Shown: piece after piece, positions 24,890 to 32,434 of the stretch
Layout: each line of letters begins with the position of its first letter
Numbering within the stretch: position 1 is the stretch's first letter
NCBI RefSeq assembly: GCF_014207355.1
Contig: NZ_JACHEF010000001.1
Coordinates: 1,292,002-1,356,001 of the forward strand
Length of the DNA: 64,000 nt
Direction: 5' to 3'
Origin: Mesorhizobium sangaii
GTDB lineage: Bacteria; Pseudomonadota; Alphaproteobacteria; Rhizobiales; Rhizobiaceae
Program-made: the position numbers and the translations under genes
Notes under the pieces: generated by a model
The model's input: the letters and a program-made list of their open reading frames with translations, nothing else
Database searches by the model: none
What the model was told of the DNA's origin: nothing

Positions 24890-25687
24890 TCAGGCGGTCG
24901 GTGCGGTCCTGGCCGGCACGCGATCCAGAATGAAATCGACCAGCGTCGGTTCGCCGTCGACCACCTCCAGTTCCTTGTATCTGGTCTGCTTGAGCCCCCG
25001 GCACAGCGCGCCGTTGAACTCCATGTTGATGCGCACACCGCGCAGCTCGGCCAGATGGGTACCGAGTGCGCCAGGCGGTATGCGCTGCCCTTCCCAGGTC
25101 ACAAAGACCGGATCGTCCGCCCGGCGATCGGGAAAACGCTCGAGCAGAGCCGCCCTATATCTCGGCTTCTGCTTGGCCGCCTCGCCCGGCTCGAACCGCG
25201 CGACGTCGTAGGCCGCAAGATCCATGCCGAGGATTTCGCGATCGGTCAGACCGTGCTGGCGCAGGCCGCGCAAAACCGCTTCCTGGCGCCGCTTGAAGGC
25301 CTTCATCCTGAAGGTCTCGCGCAAGCCGCCGAGATCCTGGTCCTCGGCAAGCACGGCAAAGATGTCGCCGAATGTGTTGCCGGCTTCCATGCCGCGATTG
25401 ACCTCGTTGGCGAACATGTGGTCGTGCAGCTTGACGCGATAGGCCGGCGCCCAGGAGAGCTGGTCGAGCGCCTTGCGGACGCCGTCCAGCATCAGGAACG
25501 CGAAGTTGGGCGAACACCAATAGGTCGGCAGGCGGAAGTCTATCTCGACGCTGCCGTCGCCCGCCACGACGGCCCGCTCGACGAAGCCCATCTCGGTGAT
25601 GGGCTCGTCGAGTTCCGGGTCGTTGACCTCATCAAGGCGCCGCCAGAGTTCCTTCTCGCGGCTGCCGGAAACGCTGGCGGTTGCCAT
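24890..25687 (-). CDS. DUF59/MIP18-type iron-sulfur assembly-like protein of the monooxygenase operon
   Basis: The frame extends upstream, but ATG 25687, 5 bp after the amidohydrolase stop, gives a 265-aa protein. Residues about 8-110 match the DUF59 (MIP18/SufT) domain, with RLDEVNDPELDEPITEMGFV and a single conserved Cys in TYWCSPNFAFLMLDGV. The C-terminal 150 residues are specific to proteins found in propane monooxygenase clusters. The likely role, by analogy to SufT/MIP18, is metal centre or Fe-S assembly for the hydroxylase or reductase. This is inference. The compact spacing shows cotranscription. Confidence 0.8.
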   Translation of the reverse strand: MATASVSGSREKELWRRLDEVNDPELDEPITEMGFVERAVVAGDGSVEIDFRLPTYWCSPNFAFLMLDGVRKALDQLSWAPAYRVKLHDHMFANEVNRGMEAGNTFGDIFAVLAEDQDLGGLRETFRMKAFKRRQEAVLRGLRQHGLTDREILGMDLAAYDVARFEPGEAAKQKPRYRAALLERFPDRRADDPVFVTWEGQRIPPGALGTHLAELRGVRINMEFNGALCRGLKQTRYKELEVVDGEPTLVDFILDRVPARTAPTA

Positions 25688-25692
25688 GGCTT

Positions 25693-26715
25693 CTACTCCG
25701 CAGCGATGCTGAAGGGCGTGCTGGCCAGCGCCTTCTTCTTCGCCTCGACGTCGATGTTGTAAAGACGCGCGGCGTTGAGGCCGAGGATCTTCTCCTTGAT
25801 CTCGTCGGTCAGCTGCACGCCCCGTTCGGCGGCGATGTCCTGCGGGATTTGATAGGCCCAGAACTTGTCGACCAGCCAACGCGGCGTCCAGATCGCGTAG
25901 TCGGACCCGAACAGGATCTTCTCCGGCCCGAGCCAGAACAGCAGCTCGGCGATGACCTCGCCGAAATAGCGCGGGCGCGCATGAATGAACGGCAGCGCCA
26001 CCGCCAAGCCGCCATAGACGTTGGTTTCCTGCGTCGCGATCCAGCAGAAATCGTCGAGGCGCGGCAGGCCGCAGTGCTCGACAATCCAGTTGAGGTTCTG
26101 GAAGTCCGTCGCCGCGTGGTCGACATCATGGACGTCGAAGGCGTCCTTCGAGAGCGGGATGATCGTCGGGCCCTTGTGGACGTGGATGTTCCTGATGCCG
26201 AGCTTGTCGCAGAGTTCGAAGCATTTGTAGGCATCGGGATCGGTGAGCTTCCAGCCCTTGGAAGCGCCGTTCCATTCGGCCGTGTACATCTTCACGCCCT
26301 TGACGTCGTAGGTCTCCTTGAGGAAGTGGATGTATTCAAGCGCCTTCTCGCCGTCGCGCGGATCGAAGGCGCCGTTGACGATGAAACGCTCGGGATAGCG
26401 CTTGGCCACCTCGGCGTTGCGCTCGATCGTGTTGAAGCCGTTCTTGTAGAAGTCCTTGAGATAGGTCGACTGGACGATCGCCACATCGTCGGGACCGTCG
26501 ATGAACAGGTCGCGATAGAGATCATCTGCGCTGTATTTCTCGAACTTGCTCTTCTCCCACAGCTGGTCCTTCGGGCTCAGGCCCGTGTGATAGGCATAGA
26601 AGCATTCGATGAACTGCTTGCCGTGGATGTTCTTCTGGTTTTCCGGGCTGCCGTCCCAGAAATGAGTGTGGCCGTCGACCACGAAAATGTCCTTGCCTTC
26701 CGGTGTCCTGTACAT
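25693..26715 (-). CDS. Amidohydrolase-family metal-dependent hydrolase of the mim/prm operon
   Basis: This 340-aa protein has amidohydrolase_2 (PF04909-type) features: the metal-binding VDGHTHFW near the N-terminus, NIHVHKG and WIVEHCGLP in the barrel, and the catalytic Asp in LFGSDYAIW. A homologous gene occurs at the same place (after the coupling protein) in actinobacterial propane monooxygenase operons. Its substrate there is not settled. Candidate roles include hydrolysis or decarboxylation of a downstream metabolite, or a structural or assembly role. It lies 73 bp after mimD, and the spacing to the next gene is 5 bp. Confidence 0.85.
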   Translation of the reverse strand: MYRTPEGKDIFVVDGHTHFWDGSPENQKNIHGKQFIECFYAYHTGLSPKDQLWEKSKFEKYSADDLYRDLFIDGPDDVAIVQSTYLKDFYKNGFNTIERNAEVAKRYPERFIVNGAFDPRDGEKALEYIHFLKETYDVKGVKMYTAEWNGASKGWKLTDPDAYKCFELCDKLGIRNIHVHKGPTIIPLSKDAFDVHDVDHAATDFQNLNWIVEHCGLPRLDDFCWIATQETNVYGGLAVALPFIHARPRYFGEVIAELLFWLGPEKILFGSDYAIWTPRWLVDKFWAYQIPQDIAAERGVQLTDEIKEKILGLNAARLYNIDVEAKKKALASTPFSIAAE

Positions 26716-26788
26716 TGTTGCCTCCGCAGCAATCGCGTTGATCGGTTCGGCGCGCCGCTCCCGGCGGCGCGCCGGATTTTCGTGGCGG

Positions 26789-27160
26789 CTATTCGATGTA
26801 TTCGAACATCTCGTCCATGTTGCCGAACAGGATCACGGTGTTGTCGTCGACGCGAACCATGCGGCCGTAATGGGTGGAGGTGTTGACCTCGAAGGTCTCG
26901 GCCGAAATCTCGCGGCCGAGATATTCACCGATTGCGTCCATCTTGAAGATCAGCTTGCCGTCACCGTCGATGCGGATCAGCGCGGGCTGGTAGGTGATGG
27001 TCACCCCCGGCTTCTGGCCCATGAATTCGGCGATGGCGCGAGCCTCGACCGAGTCGTTCATGGTGACGCCGCACTGATGCGAAATCGTCTGCTCGAAGGT
27101 GATGTCCTTCATCGACTTGAAGATGTTGGAATGGGTTGCGTCGCGTGCTGCTAGTGACAT
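26789..27160 (-). CDS. mimD: Monooxygenase coupling/effector protein (MmoB/DmpM family)
   Basis: The frame extends upstream, but ATG 27160 with AGGAGAA before it gives a 123-aa protein, the normal size for the MmoB/DmpM/TmoD family. It shows the family pattern of an N-terminal helix (SNIFKSMKDITFE), the segment SVEARAIAEFMGQKPGVTITYQPALIRIDG, which is typical of this fold, and a compact C-terminal half. It binds the hydroxylase and controls oxygen activation and substrate access without cofactors of its own. It follows mimC by 16 bp. Confidence 0.9.
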   Translation of the reverse strand: MSLAARDATHSNIFKSMKDITFEQTISHQCGVTMNDSVEARAIAEFMGQKPGVTITYQPALIRIDGDGKLIFKMDAIGEYLGREISAETFEVNTSTHYGRMVRVDDNTVILFGNMDEMFEYIE

Positions 27161-27176
27161 GACAAGTTCTCCTGTT

Positions 27177-28235
27177 TCAGCGCTTGAGGCCGAGTTCGCC
27201 GAGGATCTGGCCAATCCGCTCCTCGGATTTGGCGCGGACATCCGCGAACGCGACCGGCTTGGAATGCGGCATCGACCAGATCGGCTGCAGGCCGGTGGCT
27301 GCCTTGTCGGCGAGCGCGCTGTGTTTCTTGACCCAGCCCTGGAAGAGCTTCCTGTTGGCCGCGCCATGCTTCTCGTCATTGGCGAGCATGTGGATGAGGT
27401 CGATCGTGTTGGCGAGGTTGCGCTCGTAATCGGCCTCGGCCGCCGAAATCACCGCCGGGGTGATGAAGTCATGGTTGGCGGCGGCGATCTGCATCAGGAA
27501 GCCGGAGCGGAACACTTCACCCACCAGCGGCTCGAAGACGATGTTGATGGCGAAATACTGTTCGAGATAGTCGGTCGCGCCCATGATGGTTTCGACCGCC
27601 TCGCGCGTGCCTTGCCAGTTTTTGTCCTCGAGCCAGGCCTTCTTGCCGAGTTCGTCGTCCCAGCCGGGGAGGTCCATGCCGATCTCGGCAAGGTAGAGCG
27701 TGATGTCCTGGGCAAGCCTGAGCTTGTAGGACGAGTTGGTCAGCGTCGCGTTGTTGATCATCTGGGTGTAGCCGTAGCGCTGCGCCTGCATCAGCGAGGT
27801 GCCGAGCCCGAATTCGGCGTGTTTCCAGGCGCCGAGCTGCGTCTGCAGGATCTTGACCCAGGCCTTGTCGAAGGTCTTCGGCGCGCCCGATTTGCGGGCA
27901 TTGTTGATGACGCTCTGCACCATCGTCTCGATCTTCGACTGGCGCTGGTAGTGCGTGCGCTCCCATTCCTGGTCGGGGGCGCGGAAGGCATGCCAGTTGG
28001 AACTCTGCGCGGCGGTGTTCTGCTTGACATAGGCGCCCTTGCCGTCGGCAAACGAGATGATCCAGTCCTGGATCAGGTAGCGCTCCGGGTCGGGCTGAAC
28101 GTCGACCGTCATGTCCTCGTAGTGGGTGGCTCGCTGGCCTTTCGGGTCGAAATACCGGTATTTCCGGCTATCGGAATCGGCGAAGATCGCCGCGCCGGCG
28201 GCTCCGGATCCGACTGAACTCGAGGTTGCAGGCAT
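27177..28235 (-). CDS. mimC: Propane 2-monooxygenase type hydroxylase, small (beta) subunit
   Basis: ATG 28235, preceded by GGGAGAG, gives 352 aa, the expected length for the SDIMO beta subunit. Typical blocks are SRKYRYFDPKGQRATHYEDMTVD (split across the start), YLIQDWIISFADGKGAYV, the ITLYLAEIGMDLPGWDDE region and FEPLVGEVFRS. The subunit has the same helical fold as the alpha subunit but no di-iron site, and pairs with MimA. It lies third in the operon, 47 bp after the reductase gene. The longer upstream frame reaching 28490 runs through the reductase gene and is not used. Confidence 0.92.
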   Translation of the reverse strand: MPATSSSVGSGAAGAAIFADSDSRKYRYFDPKGQRATHYEDMTVDVQPDPERYLIQDWIISFADGKGAYVKQNTAAQSSNWHAFRAPDQEWERTHYQRQSKIETMVQSVINNARKSGAPKTFDKAWVKILQTQLGAWKHAEFGLGTSLMQAQRYGYTQMINNATLTNSSYKLRLAQDITLYLAEIGMDLPGWDDELGKKAWLEDKNWQGTREAVETIMGATDYLEQYFAINIVFEPLVGEVFRSGFLMQIAAANHDFITPAVISAAEADYERNLANTIDLIHMLANDEKHGAANRKLFQGWVKKHSALADKAATGLQPIWSMPHSKPVAFADVRAKSEERIGQILGELGLKR

Positions 28236-28282
28236 AGTCTCTCTCCCTTGTTGCAGTTGTGGTTGGCTTGGCACGGCCGCCC

Positions 28283-29344
28283 TCAATGGGCCGGCGTTGC
28301 ACCTGCCGATGTGGTGAACTTGTCGAAGAAGATCCGCTCCGTTTCGAACCCGTTCATGAACAGGACCGGCTGCAGCGCATCGATCATCGGTGGCGGGCCA
28401 CAGGCATGGACATCCCCCTGCCCGTCGACCGCCAGTTGCTTGAGCTTGGCGTCGACGCTCTGGTGCACGAAGCCGCGTTCGCCCTGCCATTCGGCGTCGT
28501 CATTCGCGTGCGACAGCACGGGAATGAAGGTGACGTCGGAATGATTGCCGACCAGCTCGGCGATCCTGTCGAGATAGAACAGGTCGTTGCGGGTGCGGGC
28601 GCCGTAGAAGAAATAGACCGGACGTTTTTCGCCGCTCTTCAGGTGGTCGTTGAGGATCGACCAGATCGGCGACATGCCCGACCCGGCGCCGACCAGGATC
28701 AGGGGTCCTTGCCGTTCGTCGCGGCGGAAACAGGTTCCGTAGGGTCCGACGACGGTGACTTCGGCTCCGGCCCTGATGCCTCCGGAATCGAGTTCTCCCG
28801 AGAACTTTCCCTCAGGGTATTTTTTGATGATGAAGGAGAGTTTTTGGGTTTGGTCCGGCGTATTTGCCATGGAGAACGAGCGCGTAATCGTCTCCCCTTT
28901 TTGCGTGGTAACCGTGATGTCGACATATTGCCCCGCCCAAAACTTCATCGGGGAGCCGAGTTCGATTTCGATGCCGCGAATGTCGTGGGTCAGTTGCTCG
29001 ATGCGAGCAATCCGGCCCTTGTACGTTTTCACGGCGATCGCTTTCGCCAGAATCTCCTCGTCGTAGTTGAGAAGCTCGACTTCCAGGTCGGAGTAGGCGA
29101 TGCAACGGCACAACAGGACGTGCCCGCTCTCCTTCTCCATGTCGTTCAGTGCGAAGGTCGAGTATTTCAACATGTCGACTTCGCCTTCGAGCAACACGCT
29201 TTTACAGGCCGAGCATTGCCCTTCCTTGCAGCCGTGCGGCAGGGCGATGCCCTGGCGGAATGCGGCGTTGAGCACCGTTTCGCCATTCTCGACCTCGAAT
29301 TCGACGTCGACTGGGCTGAGCCTGACCGTGTGGGTTTCCGACAT
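28283..29344 (-). CDS. mimB: Propane 2-monooxygenase reductase (2Fe-2S, FAD, NADH)
   Basis: This 353-aa protein has three modules. A plant-type ferredoxin domain with HGCKEGQCSACKS and a later Cys (VLLCRCIAY) holds the 2Fe-2S cluster. An FAD-binding domain has ITRSFSMANTP. An NADH domain has LVGAGSGMSPIWSIL and HACGPPPMID. It passes electrons from NADH to the hydroxylase. The start ATG 29344 has CTGGAGG 8-9 nt ahead. It is separated from mimA by 54 bp holding a strong GC hairpin. Confidence 0.92.
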   Translation of the reverse strand: MSETHTVRLSPVDVEFEVENGETVLNAAFRQGIALPHGCKEGQCSACKSVLLEGEVDMLKYSTFALNDMEKESGHVLLCRCIAYSDLEVELLNYDEEILAKAIAVKTYKGRIARIEQLTHDIRGIEIELGSPMKFWAGQYVDITVTTQKGETITRSFSMANTPDQTQKLSFIIKKYPEGKFSGELDSGGIRAGAEVTVVGPYGTCFRRDERQGPLILVGAGSGMSPIWSILNDHLKSGEKRPVYFFYGARTRNDLFYLDRIAELVGNHSDVTFIPVLSHANDDAEWQGERGFVHQSVDAKLKQLAVDGQGDVHACGPPPMIDALQPVLFMNGFETERIFFDKFTTSAGATPAH

Positions 29345-29365
29345 ACGGACCTCCAGTGAAAGGTA

Positions 29366-29386
29366 GGGGCGGGACGAACCCGCCCC
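29366..29386 (-). promoter_or_regulatory. Intercistronic GC hairpin between mimA and mimB
   Basis: GGGGCGGG (29366-29373), loop ACGAA and CCCGCCCC (29379-29386) form a perfect 8-bp stem in the 54-bp gap, just after the mimA stop. No U-run follows, so it is more likely an mRNA 3'-end stabiliser or processing site that raises mimA relative to downstream genes than a full terminator. Confidence 0.55.
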
Positions 29387-29398
29387 CCTTTGGCCTGA

Positions 29399-31066
29399 TC
29401 AGTTGCAGGGATTGATCGTGAAGCCGGCCCGGTATTCCGCCAGGTGCTTCTCACGGTCAGCGGGCGACATGGCACGCAGCGCGTTGAGCGGCGACCCGAG
29501 CGTGTTGCCGCGCACATCGTCGAGCGTCCACATCTCCTTGTCGTCGAAGCGCAGATGCGGCTGCGGAACCAGCGTCTTGCCGTCGGAGCGGACGAAGTTC
29601 AGGTCCTTGATGGCATCGGCCAGATCCCAGCCGTCATAGAGCGTCTCCCATTCGCGCTTGCCGCTGAAGCGGCCCATCGCAGGTGTCGGACGGCCCTGAT
29701 ACTCGTCGGCGAAGGCGACCGTGGCAGTCCAGCGATCGAGCTCGTGGGCGAAGGTGTAGAGTTCGCCGTTGATCTCGCCGACCACCATGTCCTCGCGGAT
29801 CAGGCAGGGAACGAGGCAGGACCAGCAGCGGTGCGGATAGACGTAGCCGACGTCGCTGTTGAACAGGAGCACCTTCTCACCCTTGTGGCTGAGCTTGGCG
29901 TACCATTTCCAGAAGTCGCCGAACTCGGCGTACCAGCCGGGATATTTGTGCTCGAACCACTCGAAGTCCTTGTCGGTCTGGGCTTCGATGCGCCAGAAAT
30001 TGACCGGCCAGCCGACCGCGAAGAACTGCCCGACCTTGTGGACATAGTTCTTCTTGGTGATGCGTTCCCAGGCCGCCTGGACGTCGTCGTGATGGACCTT
30101 GATGCCGTATTTCTCGAGCGGCAGCATGTAGGTGCGGTAGTAGTCCTCATAGATCCAGCGGTGCCACATTTCCGCGTAAGACTCCTTGTTCTTGTCGCGG
30201 TTGGTGGTGCCGTATTCGATGAAGGTGCCGATGGCGGCATCGACGATCGCGTGGTTCTGCCAGAAGGCGTAGCGCAGGTCGCGCTCGAGCAGCAGGTGGT
30301 TTTCCGGTTCCTTGAGCGCCGCCATCAGCAGCGAGTGGCCGTTGCCGATATGCCGGCTCTCGTCCGATTGCACCGACAGGAAGACGGTCGGAAGCGCATA
30401 GTCACCGTTGCGGGCGGCCTCCGAAGGCATGGCGACGAACAGCGTGTTGGTGAAGGCGGTTTCGGCCACCACGGTCAGGTACATGCAGGCGGCGGTCATC
30501 GTGTCGCCGGTGATGAAACCTTCGGCGAACTGGCGGCCGATGGTGGTGGCGTAGCACTTTCCGAAGGCTTCTTCGGTGATGTCTAAGCCGGCTGGGTCGA
30601 TGTAGTTCTCCATGTACCATTTCTTCAGGTTCATCTGGATCGTCGAGTGACGGAACTCGTCGATCATCTGCATGGTGAAGCCGGTTCTGAGTTCCTCGCC
30701 AGGTGCGATGCGAGCGACCATCGCCATCGAGCGGGCGGCGGAGATTTCCGGGAAGGGAATGATGGCCAGGAAGAGCTTCATCCACTCGACCCAGCGCGGT
30801 TCGACGTTGCGGAACATGTCGCCGCGCAATGCGGCATCGAGCGCGCCATAGACGCGGTTGTCCTTCTCTTCCTGCATCGGAAAGTAGGACCGCAGGACCT
30901 GCTTCATCGGGTCGCGCGGCGTCTTGTTGATCTTGTAGTCGGTCGGAAATGTCATCGCTTCCTGCACGTAGGAAGGATTCCAGCCGAGATCGGCAATCTT
31001 CTTGGTCGCCTCGCCGACGGAAATTCCGCGTTGCGAGGTAATCTTGTTGAGCGTCAGAGACGTCAT
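29399..31066 (-). CDS. mimA: Propane 2-monooxygenase type hydroxylase, large (alpha) subunit
   Basis: This is the 555-aa alpha subunit of a soluble di-iron monooxygenase, close to rhodococcal PrmA over its length. Iron-site elements are Glu107 in IIPFPEIS, E137-x2-H140 in MQMIDEFRHS and the second DESRHIGNGH. Other family blocks are SYFPMQEEKDNRVYGALDAA, FVAMPSEAA, CWSCLVPCLIREDM and MWTLDDVRGNT. Two ATGs (31072 and 31066) are possible; 31066 has GGAGG at 9 nt. The longer open frame to 31429 crosses the sigma-54 promoter and is not coding. The likely reaction is hydroxylation of propane, acetone or related small substrates. The actual substrate cannot be read from sequence. Confidence 0.93.
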   Translation of the reverse strand: MTSLTLNKITSQRGISVGEATKKIADLGWNPSYVQEAMTFPTDYKINKTPRDPMKQVLRSYFPMQEEKDNRVYGALDAALRGDMFRNVEPRWVEWMKLFLAIIPFPEISAARSMAMVARIAPGEELRTGFTMQMIDEFRHSTIQMNLKKWYMENYIDPAGLDITEEAFGKCYATTIGRQFAEGFITGDTMTAACMYLTVVAETAFTNTLFVAMPSEAARNGDYALPTVFLSVQSDESRHIGNGHSLLMAALKEPENHLLLERDLRYAFWQNHAIVDAAIGTFIEYGTTNRDKNKESYAEMWHRWIYEDYYRTYMLPLEKYGIKVHHDDVQAAWERITKKNYVHKVGQFFAVGWPVNFWRIEAQTDKDFEWFEHKYPGWYAEFGDFWKWYAKLSHKGEKVLLFNSDVGYVYPHRCWSCLVPCLIREDMVVGEINGELYTFAHELDRWTATVAFADEYQGRPTPAMGRFSGKREWETLYDGWDLADAIKDLNFVRSDGKTLVPQPHLRFDDKEMWTLDDVRGNTLGSPLNALRAMSPADREKHLAEYRAGFTINPCN

Positions 31067-31354
31067 GGTCATAAGCCTCCACCAGGTTTGAGCCGTGGGT
31101 ACCTTGACCCCGGCATGAAGCGGCACAAAGCACCGCCAGTGAGAGTGCGAACGGCATGACAAAGGGTTGCGCATTGAGGCGCGACTCATGGTCCGGCCAT
31201 TCAAGTGGATCGCGGCAAAGGTTTTCGAGGCGTTTTGGCAGGGACCCGCGGCGCCAACCGCATTTGCGATGGCGTATCGAAGCGCTGCTTCCTCCGTTCC
31301 TTCGTTCTTTTGGCACCGCGACGAGCGCGATGGGCTTCTTGTGAAAACAATCAA

Positions 31355-31370
31355 AGCAAGCGTCGTGCCA
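31355..31370 (-). promoter_or_regulatory. Sigma-54 (-24/-12) promoter for the mim operon
   Basis: On the minus strand the sequence reads TGGCACGACGCTTGCT. It matches every position of the TGGCACG-N4-TTGCW consensus, with GG and GC at the correct 10-bp spacing. It points toward mimA, with the transcription start expected near 31343-31345. A MimR-like sigma-54 activator is encoded in the same locus. Confidence 0.88.
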
Positions 31371-31443
31371 GTTTGAAAACGAGGTCCGCGGCCAACGCTT
31401 AAAACAGGATCGCCATCTTTTCGGCGCATGAGCAGGCTGCAAA

Positions 31444-31481
31444 CTGTAACGTTATTTTACAGATGTAACTTACGACTGTAA
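31444..31481. promoter_or_regulatory. Probable upstream activator sites for the MimR-like protein
   Basis: CTGTAACGTTATTTTACAG (31444-31462) is a palindrome with half-sites CTGTAA and TTACAG separated by 7 bp. Further half-sites TGTAA (31464-31468) and CTGTAA (31476-31481) follow. The palindrome centre is about 85 bp upstream of the -24 element, a usual distance for sigma-54 enhancer sites. Assignment to this activator is inference from position. Confidence 0.65.
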
Positions 31482-31627
31482 TATTATCCATATATTCGCA
31501 ACCGCAACATATCTAGTTAGCAGTTGCAACAAATATCAAAATACGCAGACCATCTATTTAATTCTTCGTCTTTCTCTACTATTTGATGCCAACGGCCCAT
31601 GGGCGGGCCTGGCGCTGGAGAGAGACC

Positions 31628-32101
31628 ATGCCGAACGATAAGGACAGGGGCGGGCCGCCCCGACCAATGTCCAGCCATGCCGACGGCGTCACCGGCGATC
31701 TTGTCAAGCTCATGCCCCGCGATCTGGTCTTTGTCATGCGCTTCATGGGCGAGAGCCAGCACCGCCTGCAGAGCCATTTCCAGGACTTCATCCGGGCCGA
31801 GCTTGCTGCCGGCGGCGTCACCTCGGAGACGCATCCGATGATCCATCTGTTCATCGAAAACCATGCGATCCTGCTGCGCGACTTCGTATTTTCCGGCGTT
31901 TCGTTGACACGCCAGTTCCGCGTCGACGAGGTCGAGCGGCTGACCGGAGACACGACATCGATGATCCGCGTCGACATCTGGGATCAGCTCAAGAGCCACA
32001 TCGAGACGGCCGAAAAACAGTTCCAGTCACAGGCCGGCACATTGCCCAAATTGCTGTCGGCTTTCGAAAAGCCACCCGGGCCTTTGGGGAGCGAGAAATG
32101 A
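31628..32101 (+). CDS. Hypothetical protein, first gene of the divergent accessory operon
   Basis: ATG 31628 has GGAGAGAG close upstream and yields 157 aa. The protein is soluble and mostly helical, with an amphipathic segment MPRDLVFVMRFMGESQHR and THPMIHLFIENHAILLRDFVF. It has a hydrophilic C-terminus (HIETAEKQFQSQAGTLPKLL). No family is recognised. It overlaps the next gene by ATGA, so translation is coupled. Its position next to the mimA regulatory region suggests a monooxygenase-related job, but nothing in the sequence proves it. Confidence 0.7.
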   Translation: MPNDKDRGGPPRPMSSHADGVTGDLVKLMPRDLVFVMRFMGESQHRLQSHFQDFIRAELAAGGVTSETHPMIHLFIENHAILLRDFVFSGVSLTRQFRVDEVERLTGDTTSMIRVDIWDQLKSHIETAEKQFQSQAGTLPKLLSAFEKPPGPLGSEK

Positions 32102-32421
32102 CCGGCGGACCCGATACTGCCGGGCCTGACGCGCTGCTTGCTCGCCGGCTTGATCTCGTCGCCGGCGTCTGCGCCCTCACCGCCGAAGCAATGCGGCTCA
32201 ACCAGAAACGCGCCGGCATTGAAATGGACGTACTGCGCCTGGAACTGGAAATCGGCAGAAGCGGCGCCAATGCGCAACTGGTGCAGGATTTGCATGAGGC
32301 ACAGCGAAGTGCTGCGGCGATCATGCTGGCATGCACGGCTTGCGAGGACCGCATCGTCGCGGCCGAAGGCGACATCGAGGACGTCGATCGTCGGCTTGCT
32401 GCAACAGCGAACGAGAACTGA
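32098..32421 (+). CDS. Small coiled-coil hypothetical protein, second gene of the accessory operon
   Basis: The 107-aa product overlaps the previous gene by 4 bp (ATGA). It is almost entirely helical with heptad-like spacing (RAGIEMDVLRLELEIGRSG, CEDRIVAAEGDIEDVDRRLAA) and contains a C-x-x-C (ACTAC). No domain is recognised. A coiled-coil adaptor or oligomerisation partner of the WD40-type protein encoded 13 bp downstream is plausible but unproven. Confidence 0.7.
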   Translation: MTGGPDTAGPDALLARRLDLVAGVCALTAEAMRLNQKRAGIEMDVLRLELEIGRSGANAQLVQDLHEAQRSAAAIMLACTACEDRIVAAEGDIEDVDRRLAATANEN

Positions 32422-32434
32422 CGGGAGAGATGGC

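Larger units (their letters stand above)
31073..31627. promoter_or_regulatory. Divergent regulatory region between mimA and the accessory operon
   Basis: This 555-bp gene-free stretch separates mimA (minus) from the 31628 operon (plus). It holds a sigma-54 promoter for mimA and a palindrome with additional half-sites (separate entries). Between 31440 and 31575 the DNA is clearly AT-richer than its surroundings. The sigma-54 site implies a 5' leader of about 275 nt for mimA mRNA. I could not assign a sigma-70-type promoter for the plus-strand operon. Confidence 0.7.

Noticed and set aside
22848..25211. Plus-strand open frame of 787 aa over the chaperonin and adh genes
   Set aside because: It is antisense to clearly recognisable GroEL-like and alcohol dehydrogenase genes, and such long shadows are common in high-GC DNA.
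29444..30586. Plus-strand 380-aa frame over mimA
   Set aside because: It has no domain, and it is antisense to the strongly conserved hydroxylase subunit.
31067..31429. N-terminal extension of mimA to 31429
   Set aside because: The open frame passes through the sigma-54 promoter, and no ribosome site supports an earlier start. The conserved protein begins at 31066-31072.
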